A stretch of 64,000 nucleotides of DNA from JAWKOK01 sp963765875. GTDB lineage: Bacteria > Chloroflexota > Anaerolineae > Caldilineales > Caldilineaceae. The stretch spans positions 1-64,000 of the forward strand of contig CAVXYK010000010.1 in the NCBI GenBank assembly GCA_963765875.1, read 5' to 3'. Position numbers and translations under genes: made by a program. Below the pieces are notes generated by a model. It saw only the letters and a list, made by a program, of their open reading frames with translations, did no database searches and had not been told where the DNA came from. Shown here piece by piece: positions 43,246 through 51,892 of the stretch (position 1 is the first letter of the stretch; each line of letters opens with the position of its first letter).

Positions 43246-44472
43246 ATGCGAATTGTTCTGTATTTGGGTAAGGGCGGTGTCGGCAAGACAACCGTGGCGG
43301 CGGCTTCCGCAGTACGAAGCGCTGATCTGGGCTATCGTACATTGGTGGTCAGCACGGACATCGCTCATAGTTTGGCCGACAGCTTGGATGTCGCTTTGCA
43401 GGGAACACCGATTGAGGTCGCCCCGAACCTCTTCGCTCAGGAGATCAACGTTCTGGACGAAATCCGCGATCACTGGGGTGAGATGCAGGGCTATCTCGGC
43501 AGCGTGCTCAGGGGTCAGGGAATGAGCAAGGCCATTGCTGAAGAGATGGCCGTGATTCCCGGCATGGAAGAGATCGTCAGCTTGCTGCACATTAAAAAGC
43601 AGGCCGAGGAAGGCAACTTCGATCGAGTGATTGTCGATGCTGCCCCGACCGGCGAGACCATCCGCCTGTTGACCATGCCGGAGAGTTTCCAGTGGTACAT
43701 GACCCGGCTGACCGGCTGGGGAGACACTGTCACCATGCGCATGGCCGGTGCACTGCTGAAGCGAGTCATGCCTGAAAAGGATCCCTTCACGAGCCTGGAT
43801 AACCTAATAGACGGCGTGAAGGAATTGCAGAAAGTGTTGGTCGATCCGGCCATCACAAGCTACCGGGTTGTCTTGAATCCAGAGAAGATGGTCATGAAAG
43901 AAGGGGCGCGGGCTGTCACCTACTTGTCCTTATTTGGATATCCTGTGGATGCTGCGATTGTCAACAGAATCTTGCCCGGGATCGAGACGGATCGAGATGG
44001 CAACACTGCCTTGGTCAAGCCCAGTAGTGATCCCTATCTGCGTCATCTTCAGGAGACTCAGGCACGCTATCTCTCCGAGATCGAGAGTGACTTCTATCCA
44101 TTGCCGATCCTGCGGGCGGGCTGGTCCGATATCGAAATGGTCGGTGTCGATCATCTGCGTGAATTGGCGGAGACGCTTTTCGCAGATCGCGACCCTGGTG
44201 AGATCTTCTATCTTGGCAAAACTCAGGAAATTGTCGAGGACGGCGAAGACTTTATTTTGCGACTGCCTCTGCCCAACGTAGAATTAGATAAAGTGAAGCT
44301 GACCAAGCGAGGCGATGAACTCTTCGTTATGATCGGCAATTTCAAACGTGAGTTGCTGCTGCCCGCTGCGTTGGCGCATCGGCCGGCTGCCGGCGCAGTC
44401 TTTGCCGATGGTGTGTTGAGCATCCGTTTCCCGGACAACAACGTTGAGGAGCCGGAGGTTGCTGCGCCATAG
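43246..44472 (+). CDS. ArsA/GET3-family ATPase with C-terminal HSP20-like domain
   Basis: Deviant Walker A P-loop ATPase of 408 residues. The nucleotide loop is LGKGGVGKTT with the signature Lys, followed by VSTDIAHSLAD, VIVDAAPTGET and LNPEKM. The C-terminal 90 residues match the ArsA HSP20-like domain (FILRLPLPNVELDKVKL). It lacks the metalloid Cys triad expected for arsenite pumps and there is no arsB or arsR nearby, so an arsenic role is unlikely. Roles in tail-anchored or other protein targeting are possible. The next gene begins 44 bases downstream. Confidence 0.88.
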   Translation: MRIVLYLGKGGVGKTTVAAASAVRSADLGYRTLVVSTDIAHSLADSLDVALQGTPIEVAPNLFAQEINVLDEIRDHWGEMQGYLGSVLRGQGMSKAIAEEMAVIPGMEEIVSLLHIKKQAEEGNFDRVIVDAAPTGETIRLLTMPESFQWYMTRLTGWGDTVTMRMAGALLKRVMPEKDPFTSLDNLIDGVKELQKVLVDPAITSYRVVLNPEKMVMKEGARAVTYLSLFGYPVDAAIVNRILPGIETDRDGNTALVKPSSDPYLRHLQETQARYLSEIESDFYPLPILRAGWSDIEMVGVDHLRELAETLFADRDPGEIFYLGKTQEIVEDGEDFILRLPLPNVELDKVKLTKRGDELFVMIGNFKRELLLPAALAHRPAAGAVFADGVLSIRFPDNNVEEPEVAAP

Positions 44473-44516
44473 GAGATCGAGGCAGGCAACCGGCCAAACT
44501 GGATGAGGATAGCACT

Positions 44517-45188
44517 GTGAGCGTAGTCAATATATTAGCCAATTCGATTGCAGCCAGCGCGGGATCGCTATTGGGATCCCAGATTAGTCTCCGCGTCGGT
44601 TGTCTTCGCCGGCCAAGACCGATGCCCCACCAGTTTGCGCCCATGCTAGATCATTCCCTGCGCCTTCGCTATCGCGATGTCGCTGAAACGCTCGCCCCGT
44701 TTGGGCTGTCGCCTGATCAGACTGTGCTCGATCTTGGATGTGGGTCCGGAACATTCACAGTTGAAATGGCACGGATGGTGGGCGAGCAGGGGATTGTTTA
44801 TGCTGTCGACCTTCAGTATCCCATGCTAGAAGAGACCCAATCCCGGCTTGACGACGCCGATTTGGCGGATCGGGTCCGGCTGCATCATTGCGGGGCCTAC
44901 AATCTTCCCTTGCCTGACAATAGTTGCGATCTTGCCGTTATGATTGCAACGCTTTCTCAAGTCCCGGATAAGCCTGCCGTGTTGTTCGAATTGCGCCGTG
45001 TCCTCAAGCCAGGCGCACGCTTGGCGATCAGTGAGGAATTGCCCGATCCGGCCTATCTCCCATCTCATATGATGAAACGTTGGGCGGAAGAGACCGGCTT
45101 CGTACTGCAGGGAAAAACCGGGAATCTTTTCTGCTATAGTATGATCTTCGTCAACGATAAGGACCTCTTTGGAGAAATCATTGAGTGA
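44517..45188 (+). CDS. Class I SAM-dependent methyltransferase (UbiE/Methyltransf_11-like)
   Basis: Enzyme of about 223 residues with SAM motif I VLDLGCGSGTFTVEMA, motif II YAVDLQYPML, and motif III ELRRVLKPGARLAISEE. The start is GTG at 44517 or, more likely from alignment, ATG at 44622 (MPHQFAPMLDHSLR), which would give 188 residues; the extra N-terminus contains no conserved feature. The substrate is unknown. It lies between the ArsA-like gene and truD on the same strand. Confidence 0.83.
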   Translation: MSVVNILANSIAASAGSLLGSQISLRVGCLRRPRPMPHQFAPMLDHSLRLRYRDVAETLAPFGLSPDQTVLDLGCGSGTFTVEMARMVGEQGIVYAVDLQYPMLEETQSRLDDADLADRVRLHHCGAYNLPLPDNSCDLAVMIATLSQVPDKPAVLFELRRVLKPGARLAISEELPDPAYLPSHMMKRWAEETGFVLQGKTGNLFCYSMIFVNDKDLFGEIIE

Positions 45189-45256
45189 GGTCTGCTCCTC
45201 TTTGGAATCCTTCTTCCTTCCCCACCAACTTGCTGGTGTTAGAATAACTAAAACTT

Positions 45257-46324
45257 ATGGACTTACCTTACATAACCAATGACCTGCCTGGCATCGGGGG
45301 GCGGCTTCGAGCGCGACCTGAATACTTCGTGGTTGAAGAACTCCCACTATATGAACCCTCGGACAGTGGACAGCACCTCTATGTCAACCTCACAAAGGTG
45401 GGGATGACAACGAAGGATGTTCAAAGGAGACTGGCCCAGCTCTACAATCTTCGCGAGACCGATGTTGGGTTTGCGGGCATGAAAGACAAGTTTGCGCACA
45501 CGACCCAGACTTTTAGCCTGTCGGTCGGCCATCCGACTCAGAGCTTTGTTGAAGCTGTGTCGGATCAGATTGAAGATAAGCTGCCTGTTACGGTCAACTG
45601 GGTGCGGCTGCACGGCAACAAATTGCGTCTTGGTCATCTGCTGGGCAATCGGTTTCGCATCGTGATTAGTGACCTGGATGACACACCTGCGGTCGCGGTG
45701 CAAATGGCCCAAGACGCGGCTGATAGATTGATTGCTGACGGGGCGCCTAACTTGTTTGGTCCACAGCGATTCGGCGCCGGTGGCAGCAACGTCGATAAAG
45801 GCCTGGCCATTTTACAGCGCAAGACCTACGTAAAGGATCGCTGGCTACGTCGGTTTCTGGTCTCGGCCTACCAAAGCTATCTGTGCAATTGTTACCTTGC
45901 TGAGCGCGTGAGGATGGGTGCTTTCGACCATTTGCTGCTCGGGGATGTGGCTAAGAAACATGATACCGGCGGTCTATTTGATGTAGATGATGTCGCCACC
46001 GAGCAGCCCCGGTTTGAGGCGCACGAAATCAGTTTCACGGCGCCCCTCTTTGGACCCAAAATGCGCCTGGCATCGGCCGAAGCGGGATCGTTGGAGACGC
46101 AAATCCTTGAGAGCTCACCCATCACGCTCGAACAGCTGAGTAAAGCCAAAGTTGATGGGACCCGCCGCCAGGGACGTCTGTTGGCGCCTGACTTAAGCGT
46201 TGAAGCGATCGAAGATGGAGTCGTTGTCGAATTTTCGTTGACCAAGGGCGGATTCGCAACGACAATTTTGCGGGAAATCATGAAGAGCGATACGGCTGAC
46301 AATGCCGACGCTGTTGAGCATTGA
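45257..46324 (+). CDS. truD: tRNA pseudouridine(13) synthase
   Basis: TruD of 355 residues, which makes pseudouridine 13 in tRNA-Glu. The catalytic Asp lies in GMKDKFAHTTQ (D77). The later motifs NRFRIVI, FGPQRFGAGGSNVDKG and FLVSAYQSYLCN are all present. The TRUD insertion domain occupies about 160-320. The nearest ribosome site is weak. The Lon-domain gene follows after 30 bases. Confidence 0.93.
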   Translation: MDLPYITNDLPGIGGRLRARPEYFVVEELPLYEPSDSGQHLYVNLTKVGMTTKDVQRRLAQLYNLRETDVGFAGMKDKFAHTTQTFSLSVGHPTQSFVEAVSDQIEDKLPVTVNWVRLHGNKLRLGHLLGNRFRIVISDLDDTPAVAVQMAQDAADRLIADGAPNLFGPQRFGAGGSNVDKGLAILQRKTYVKDRWLRRFLVSAYQSYLCNCYLAERVRMGAFDHLLLGDVAKKHDTGGLFDVDDVATEQPRFEAHEISFTAPLFGPKMRLASAEAGSLETQILESSPITLEQLSKAKVDGTRRQGRLLAPDLSVEAIEDGVVVEFSLTKGGFATTILREIMKSDTADNADAVEH

Positions 46325-46354
46325 TGATGATTACGAGTAGGAGGCAGTGACAAC

Positions 46355-47101
46355 GTGAGCAATGGTCTACCCAATAACGGCCCTTCAGATGGCCAACAAT
46401 CCAATGACCGTGAGAATCAGCGGGTGGCGGATGTGATGGATTTGCCACTGTTTCCACTGAATGTCGTGTTGTTCCCCGGCATGCTTCTACCACTACACAT
46501 CTTTGAAGACCGGTATCAAGAAATGATCGGGTATTGTATCGAACGCGGGAAGCCGTTCGGTGTTGTCCTCAATGAAAAGGGTATCCAAAGCGGTGCACAG
46601 GCACTGCCGGCCCGGATTGGGACAACCGCCCGTATTCGACGTGTCCAACGTCATCCGGACGGGTGCATGGATATTCAGACAATTGGCGTGCATCGATTCC
46701 GAATTGAGGAATTTGATCATACTCGATCGTACTTGACTGGTAGTGTGCGTCAAATTCCGATTGTGAATGGGGCGACGCGGTCCGCCGGCCAGTTGGCCCA
46801 GAACCTGCGACCAAAATTGGTCGAGTATATGGAACTGCTCAAACTGGCTCATTCAGCGGATGCTGAGTTAGCCTATGTTCCACACGATCCCAAACCGTTG
46901 GCCTTCATGGTTGCCTCATCACTACAGCTGAAGAACGCAGACAAGCAGAAATTACTCGAACTGCCCGGCATTCCTGACATGCTCCAGAAGGAGTACCGCC
47001 TGTTGAGCAAAGAGATCCTTCTGCTCAAACATATGATCAGCACGCAGGAGGAGGTAGCCGGGATGAGTACAGGCTCAACGGGCTATCTTTTTCCCAACTG
47101 A
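46355..47101 (+). CDS. Lon N-terminal (substrate-binding) domain protein
   Basis: Cytoplasmic protein of 248 residues consisting of a Lon_substr_bdg domain without the ATPase and protease parts. Core features are LPLFPLNVVLFPGMLLPLHI, ERGKPFGVVL and a helical C-terminus. Standalone LON-domain proteins are common; their job is unclear, though substrate recognition or a regulatory role is assumed. Start GTG at 46355 follows AGGAGGCAGTGACAAC. A tRNA gene follows. Confidence 0.9.
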   Translation: MSNGLPNNGPSDGQQSNDRENQRVADVMDLPLFPLNVVLFPGMLLPLHIFEDRYQEMIGYCIERGKPFGVVLNEKGIQSGAQALPARIGTTARIRRVQRHPDGCMDIQTIGVHRFRIEEFDHTRSYLTGSVRQIPIVNGATRSAGQLAQNLRPKLVEYMELLKLAHSADAELAYVPHDPKPLAFMVASSLQLKNADKQKLLELPGIPDMLQKEYRLLSKEILLLKHMISTQEEVAGMSTGSTGYLFPN

Positions 47102-47162
47102 CCACTGCCTGAGAGAGCAAGAATCCGCCTTGCAAATTGCACGGCAAAATTGCTTGGCGGAT

Positions 47163-47191
47163 TTGCTCGGATTCAATCGGCATGCTATACT
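47163..47191 (+). promoter_or_regulatory. Candidate promoter of tRNA-Val
   Basis: TTGCTC and TATACT are separated by 17 bases, with the -10 ending 13 bases before the mature tRNA. The -35 matches the consensus at only three positions. Confidence 0.45.
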
Positions 47192-47204
47192 CTTGCTTAC
47201 ATAA

Positions 47205-47278
<74 letters not shown>

Positions 47279-47391
47279 CACAGTTGAAGAGGTAATTACG
47301 ACTGCGCTCCTTGATTTTCCGAGGGGCGCACTTTGTAGGATCGGATGTCGACATCGGGAGATGTGGGTTGACGTAAAGATAGCAATGCGTT

Positions 47392-47647
47392 GATCGGGAC
47401 GCGTCAGTGAAACACTGTTGTTGCAGAGAGCGGAGATCGATGGCTGAGAATCTCCGTAGCACAGAGTCTGGCAACCACCCGAGAGTGAACCTGCGAAATG
47501 CCTGAGCAGAGTAGTGAGTTCCGGGTTGCTCCGTTATTGGCACCACGAGTGGTTCAGATATAGGTCGCAAAGTTGTGACAGTTCTGTTCAACATGGGTGG
47601 TACCGCGTGGCTATAGGCTTCGTCCCATGGGGACGGGGCTTTTTTTG
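47392..47647 (+). promoter_or_regulatory. T-box riboswitch, threonine specifier, with terminator
   Basis: The antiterminator box GGGTGGTACCGCG lies at 47595-47607. A distal Stem I part AGAGAGCGGAG...GGCTGAGA is at about 47424-47450, and the 3' side has ACC at 47474-47476 followed by A and CCCGAG. In known T-boxes the specifier is followed by A and then by a GAG-containing block, which makes ACC (Thr) the best call. The terminator stem GCTTCGTCCC / GGGACGGGGC (47617-47639) has seven T after it. It regulates the M20 peptidase and perhaps the thrS cluster 1.9 kb downstream. Confidence 0.88.
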
Positions 47648-47735
47648 TATTGGATCGAGGTCGTTTTGGCAAGTTTGGCGGCTCTAACCAGACCATGTCT
47701 GCCGTGTCAACTAGCAAAGTGAACAGGGTTTAGCT

Positions 47736-48920
47736 ATGGACGATTTTGTGAAAAATCCACAGGTGCTGTCCGCGTCGGCCACATTCCTGGACGACGAATC
47801 AAAGTTGGTCGACTTGAATATCGCCGTCCAGCAGATCGCGGCGCCAACAGGCGAAGAAGAAGCCAGGGCAGCGTGGGTAATGCGAACGTTCGAGGAGCTT
47901 GGGTTGGCGGATGTGAGCATGGATGGGCTGTTCAATGTCTATGCGCGCCGGCCCGGTGATGCAAGCGATTCGCCTGCGCTGTTAGTCTCTGCCCACACCG
48001 ATACTGTTTTTCCCATGGAGACCGATATTTCGGTCACGGTGAATGAAACGGATGGTCGGATCTACGGACCGGGCATCGGAGACAATTCGACCGGCGTGGC
48101 CGCGCTGATTGCACTGGCTGAAAAAATGATCAGCCTCCCGACGCCGCCGTCTGATATCTGGTTTGTTGCCAACACGGGCGAAGAAGGGCTGGGCGATTTG
48201 CGTGGCATGCGCGGCGCCGTCGACCGACTTCAAGATCGTATCGGAGCCTCCATCGTACTTGAGGGCATGGGATTGGGCCGCGTCGTGCACCGAGCGCTGG
48301 GTTCTCGACGCTATCGGATTTCGGTGTCGGCGCCAGGCGGCCATAGCTGGAGCGATTTTGGCACGGCGAGCGCTATCCATGCCCTGGTATTGCTGGCTTC
48401 AGAACTCGTGCGTATCAAGGTGCCGAGAGACCCGCGCACAACATTTAACATCGGGCGAATCAGCGGCGGCACGTCGATCAATACAATCGCTCAGGAGGCG
48501 ACGATTGAATTGGATCTGCGCAGCGAGGACGGAAAAGCCCTTGAGACTCTGATCGATCAGGTGCAGAACGTGGTTCGAGCCTTTCAGACCCGCCGATGGC
48601 AAGATTGGGGAGTGCAGGTCGAGTCGGAGACCATCGGTGACCGGCCAAGTGGCGCCATCGCTACCGACCATCCGCTGGTCGTGGCATCCGGACGTGCACT
48701 CGCTGCAGCCGGAGTGACCGACAAGCCGGACCTTCGAATCAGCAGCACCGACTCGAACATCCCGCTCAGTCGGGGAATCCCATCAGTCTGCGTCGGAATC
48801 ACCCAGGGTGGCAACGCCCATCGGCTGGAGGAGTGGATCGATCCGCAGTGGCTGGGTAAAGGGATGCAGCATCTGCTATTGCTCACATGGTGGGCATCCG
48901 GCTGGGCGGCAGAGGGGTAG
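47736..48920 (+). CDS. M20 family metallopeptidase (PepT/ArgE-like)
   Basis: Zn peptidase of 394 residues. The metal/catalytic motifs are LLVSAHTDTVFP, GPGIGDNSTGVAAL and NTGEEGLGDLRGMR, with the dimerisation segment VSAPGGHSWSDFG and RISGGTSINTIAQEA. There is no signal peptide, so it is cytoplasmic and cleaves short peptides or acylated amino acids. It begins 89 bases after the T-box terminator, so its expression should rise when threonyl-tRNA is uncharged. The start at ATG 47736 is preceded by AACAGGG. Confidence 0.9.
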   Translation: MDDFVKNPQVLSASATFLDDESKLVDLNIAVQQIAAPTGEEEARAAWVMRTFEELGLADVSMDGLFNVYARRPGDASDSPALLVSAHTDTVFPMETDISVTVNETDGRIYGPGIGDNSTGVAALIALAEKMISLPTPPSDIWFVANTGEEGLGDLRGMRGAVDRLQDRIGASIVLEGMGLGRVVHRALGSRRYRISVSAPGGHSWSDFGTASAIHALVLLASELVRIKVPRDPRTTFNIGRISGGTSINTIAQEATIELDLRSEDGKALETLIDQVQNVVRAFQTRRWQDWGVQVESETIGDRPSGAIATDHPLVVASGRALAAAGVTDKPDLRISSTDSNIPLSRGIPSVCVGITQGGNAHRLEEWIDPQWLGKGMQHLLLLTWWASGWAAEG

Positions 48921-49005
48921 CCGATGGGCGCAACAGGCTGACGACTGACCTGGGCTGTCCAGGAAGAATTGATATCAGGGCGACTGGATAGCTGGTTTTC
49001 GACGA

Positions 49006-49242
49006 ATGTTTGTGGAAAATGAGTCTTTACGTGAGAAGAGGTTGCGCATGTTTGTGGAGTTCTTTGGCGATTGGCGGCATTGCGGAATGAATAGAATGGA
49101 GCGATCTATCGCTTATTCTGATTTCGCACGCGCCATCGCCTGCTTGACTGAATACATTGCCTTGGCATCGTCGCAAAGGCGTGCGCTTGATGGTATGCTC
49201 GGCGAGCAGAGGCCGGTGCAAATTCGGTTGGGATCGATTTGA
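49006..49242 (+). CDS. Possible small protein, unknown
   Basis: Open frame of 78 codons with no recognised motif; amphipathic and Arg/Glu-rich. Its TGA overlaps the TTG start of the next gene by four bases, which suggests translational coupling and is the main reason to list it. No strong ribosome site is visible. It may be chance. Confidence 0.35.
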   Translation: MFVENESLREKRLRMFVEFFGDWRHCGMNRMERSIAYSDFARAIACLTEYIALASSQRRALDGMLGEQRPVQIRLGSI

Positions 49243-49523
49243 GTAGCCTGTCCACTGACTTCTTCATCGGCTTTGCTGTGGCCACGCTTTTCTGGCTGGT
49301 CGTGAGTCAGATGGTACGTATCTACTACCGCTTCAGGCGTCGCATTAGGGCTGCTCAGACGCCGTTGGCGGGCAAGGTGCCTGCTGAGGTCATTGCGGAT
49401 GCCAATCGCGCTCGGTTCGGCCTGGTACTGTGGTTCTTGGCCGTCTTGCTGGGCCTTTTTCTGCTGTGGGAGTTCTTTGCCTGGGGATCAGGAGCCAGCT
49501 TGTCCAGCAGGTTGCTTGGTTAG
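49239..49523 (+). CDS. Small membrane protein, unknown
   Basis: Protein of 94 residues with two membrane helices (about 7-28 and 60-82) joined by a basic loop (IYYRFRRRIRAA) and a Lys/Glu stretch. The start is TTG at 49239, overlapping the preceding frame's stop. I do not recognise a family. It sits 65 bases before thrS on the same strand. Confidence 0.6.
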   Translation: MSSLSTDFFIGFAVATLFWLVVSQMVRIYYRFRRRIRAAQTPLAGKVPAEVIADANRARFGLVLWFLAVLLGLFLLWEFFAWGSGASLSSRLLG

Positions 49524-49588
49524 TGAGTATTCTTCTGATGAACAGTCACTTGATTGATTACATATTTGTATGGATGGGAGCGTTTTAG

Positions 49589-51415
49589 ATGTCGAACTAT
49601 GAAGAGTTGGAACAGGATCAGCTCTACAAAATCCGCCACAGTGCTGCGCACGTGATGGCGCAGGCTGTGCTGGGAATATACCCCGATGCCAAGGTTGCAA
49701 TCGGTCCGCCGATTGATACCGGTTTTTACTATGACTTCGACCTGGGGATGGATGATGAGGGCAAACCCAAGACATTCTCTCCGGACGATTTGGAGAAAAT
49801 CACCAAGCGTATGCGCCAGATCATCGGGGGGAAGCATCCGTTTGAATATCGCGAGGTCAGCGCCGATGAAGCAAGGGCCATCTTTGTCGGCCAGCCCTAC
49901 AAACTGGAACTGATTGATGGTCTGGAGGCGGGTGACGTCGACGAGTATGGCAATGAGGTGGCTGAGAAGCCGCCCATCAGTACGTACACCCAGGATTCGT
50001 TTGAGGATCTCTGCCGTGGCCCCCATGTGGAGCACACCGGCAAGATTCCATCCGATGCGTTTCAGCTGATGAGCGTGGCCGGGGCCTACTGGCGCGGCGA
50101 TGAGCATAATGCCATGCTCCAGCGCATTTATGGCACGGCCTGGCGCAACAAGAAGGAGCTCAAAAAGCATCTCAACATGCTTGAGGAGGCCAAGAAGCGT
50201 GATCATCGCAAGCTGGGCCGGGAGCTCGAGATCTTCATCTTTGATGAAGAAGTCGGGCCCGGTCTGCCGCTCTGGCTGCCCAACGGTACAGTCATCGTGG
50301 AACAGCTCGAGAAACTGGCCCACGATGTAGAGTCCGACGGCGGCTACGATCATGTACGCACGCCCCATCTGACCAAGGAAGATCTCTTCCTGCGTAGCGG
50401 TCATCTGCCTTACTACGAAGAGAGCATGTATCCGCCGATGGATTTGGATGGCGTGCGTTATTTCGTCAAGCCAATGAACTGTCCGTTGCACCACAAGATC
50501 TACGGCAGCAAGCTGCGTAGTTACCGAGATCTGCCGGTTCGACTGGCGGAATATGGCACCTGCTACCGCTACGAAAAGAGCGGCGAACTCTTTGGATTGA
50601 TGCGCGTGCGTTCGATGCAGATGAATGATGCGCACATCTACTGTACTGAAGGACAGTTTGAAGAAGAGTTCATGGCGGTAATCGGTCTCTATCGTAAGTA
50701 TTTCGACTTGTTCGGTATCGACAAGTATGTCATGCGGCTAAGTACACACTCGACCAAGGGCTTGGGTAAGAAGTATGTCGACAATGAGCGGCTCTGGCTC
50801 AAGACGGAAGAGATGGTGCGTCGTGCCATGATTAACGGCGACGTTCCCTTTGTTGAAGTGCCGGATGAGGCCGCATTCTACGGCCCCAAGATCGATGTGC
50901 AAATCTGGAGCGCCATCGGCAGGGAATTCACGCTGGCCACGAATCAAGTCGACTTTGCCGTGCCTGAGCGATTCGACCTGACATACGTCAATCCCGAGGG
51001 GGGCGAGGAGACGCCGCTCTGTATCCATCGCGCTCCGCTGAGCACCCATGAACGGATGGTCGGCTTCCTGATTGAGCACTACGCCGGTGCGTTCCCGATC
51101 TGGCTGGCGCCGCAGCAAGTGCGTGTCATTCCGATCACGGGCGCACACAACGATTATGCCGTCGAGATCGCCGCGCGCCTGAAGAGCGCCGGTGTGCGTG
51201 CCGAGGCAGACCTGAGCAATGAGCGGATGAATGCCAAGATCCGCGATGCTCAGTTGATGAAGGTGCCATACATGCCTGTGGTGGGCGATAGAGAGATGGA
51301 GGAAGGCACGGTGGCCTTGCGCAAACGAGACGGTTCACGCCAAAACGGAATGCCGATCGATGAGTTTGTCGCGATGGTCGTCGAGCGGATAGACACGCGA
51401 GACAGTCAGCTCTAG
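49589..51415 (+). CDS. thrS: Threonyl-tRNA synthetase without TGS domain
   Basis: Class II synthetase of 608 residues. The editing domain has HSAAH (residues 17-21) and CRGPHVE with the zinc-like ligands Cys and His. The catalytic domain has MNCPLHHKIY, the YRYEKSGELFG motif 2 and the class II motif 3 CIHRAPLSTHER, with zinc ligands Cys/His/His. The anticodon domain is at the C-terminus (VRVIPITGAHNDYA). E. coli ThrRS begins with about 62 residues of TGS domain; none is present here, as in several Chloroflexota. ATG 49589 is preceded by GGGAGCG. A T-box with a Thr specifier lies 1.9 kb upstream in the same direction. Confidence 0.96.
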   Translation: MSNYEELEQDQLYKIRHSAAHVMAQAVLGIYPDAKVAIGPPIDTGFYYDFDLGMDDEGKPKTFSPDDLEKITKRMRQIIGGKHPFEYREVSADEARAIFVGQPYKLELIDGLEAGDVDEYGNEVAEKPPISTYTQDSFEDLCRGPHVEHTGKIPSDAFQLMSVAGAYWRGDEHNAMLQRIYGTAWRNKKELKKHLNMLEEAKKRDHRKLGRELEIFIFDEEVGPGLPLWLPNGTVIVEQLEKLAHDVESDGGYDHVRTPHLTKEDLFLRSGHLPYYEESMYPPMDLDGVRYFVKPMNCPLHHKIYGSKLRSYRDLPVRLAEYGTCYRYEKSGELFGLMRVRSMQMNDAHIYCTEGQFEEEFMAVIGLYRKYFDLFGIDKYVMRLSTHSTKGLGKKYVDNERLWLKTEEMVRRAMINGDVPFVEVPDEAAFYGPKIDVQIWSAIGREFTLATNQVDFAVPERFDLTYVNPEGGEETPLCIHRAPLSTHERMVGFLIEHYAGAFPIWLAPQQVRVIPITGAHNDYAVEIAARLKSAGVRAEADLSNERMNAKIRDAQLMKVPYMPVVGDREMEEGTVALRKRDGSRQNGMPIDEFVAMVVERIDTRDSQL

Positions 51416-51534
51416 TAGGCGACCGAGCCCCAGTCGAAACGGCTTCGGTCGAACCAGTGACTGATTGAATGAGCAGATAGGGGCAGGCTGGAACGATGGT
51501 TTCCAGCCTGCCCTGATGATATATACGACGTAAC

Positions 51535-51625
51535 TGTGGGCTGAGCTTTTCCTCTGTGAACCTCTGTGCCCCCTCCGTGTCTCCGTGATGAAAAAGACCT
51601 TTTTGCAGTGGGGTCTCCAGTGCAC
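51535..51625. repeat. Dispersed repeat, ACCGCAGAGGCACGG family
   Basis: In this orientation it reads TTTTCCTCTGTGAACCTC and CTCCGTGTCTCCGTGATG followed by TTTTTGCAGTGGGGTCTC. It is the inverse of the copy at 31350-31450 and shares its ACTGCAAAAAGG tip. The frames crossing it (for example at 51412-51627) are not genes. Confidence 0.75.
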
Positions 51626-51711
51626 ACAGTTTCTTAGTAAAAGATTTCGATTTGAGCAGGGATGTTACTGCAGGATTTTTGGTGACCAAATGGGAAAAAT
51701 CGCGCTGCAAC

Positions 51712-51740
51712 TTGACGCCCCACACTGGCAATGATATACT
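51712..51740 (+). promoter_or_regulatory. Sigma-70-type promoter of the infC-rpmI-rplT operon
   Basis: TTGACG at 51712-51717 and TATACT at 51735-51740 with a 17-base spacer. The position gives a leader of about 145 bases before the infC start, so infC has its own promoter separate from thrS. Confidence 0.75.
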
Positions 51741-51892
51741 TAGTAGGTTGACCCAGTTCGGTGAATCTCTGCTGGATGCTCTTGTCACGGATCACTGTTC
51801 AGATGAGCGTTGAAGCATTGAATGAGCCGCTCTCTCAGTTGAACAGATGTGCCGAGAGATTTGAAACATTTTACTACATAAGGAGCACGACC

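Noticed and set aside
43246..44472. Arsenic resistance locus
   Set aside because: The ArsA-like gene has no arsB, arsR or arsC neighbour and no obvious metalloid Cys set.
49520..50635. A 371-codon open frame on the - strand
   Set aside because: It is the antisense of thrS and has His/Ile-rich, non-protein-like composition.
51761..51892. N-terminal extension of infC
   Set aside because: AAGGAG and ATC at 51893 give the canonical IF-3 N-terminus; the extension has no IF-3 similarity.
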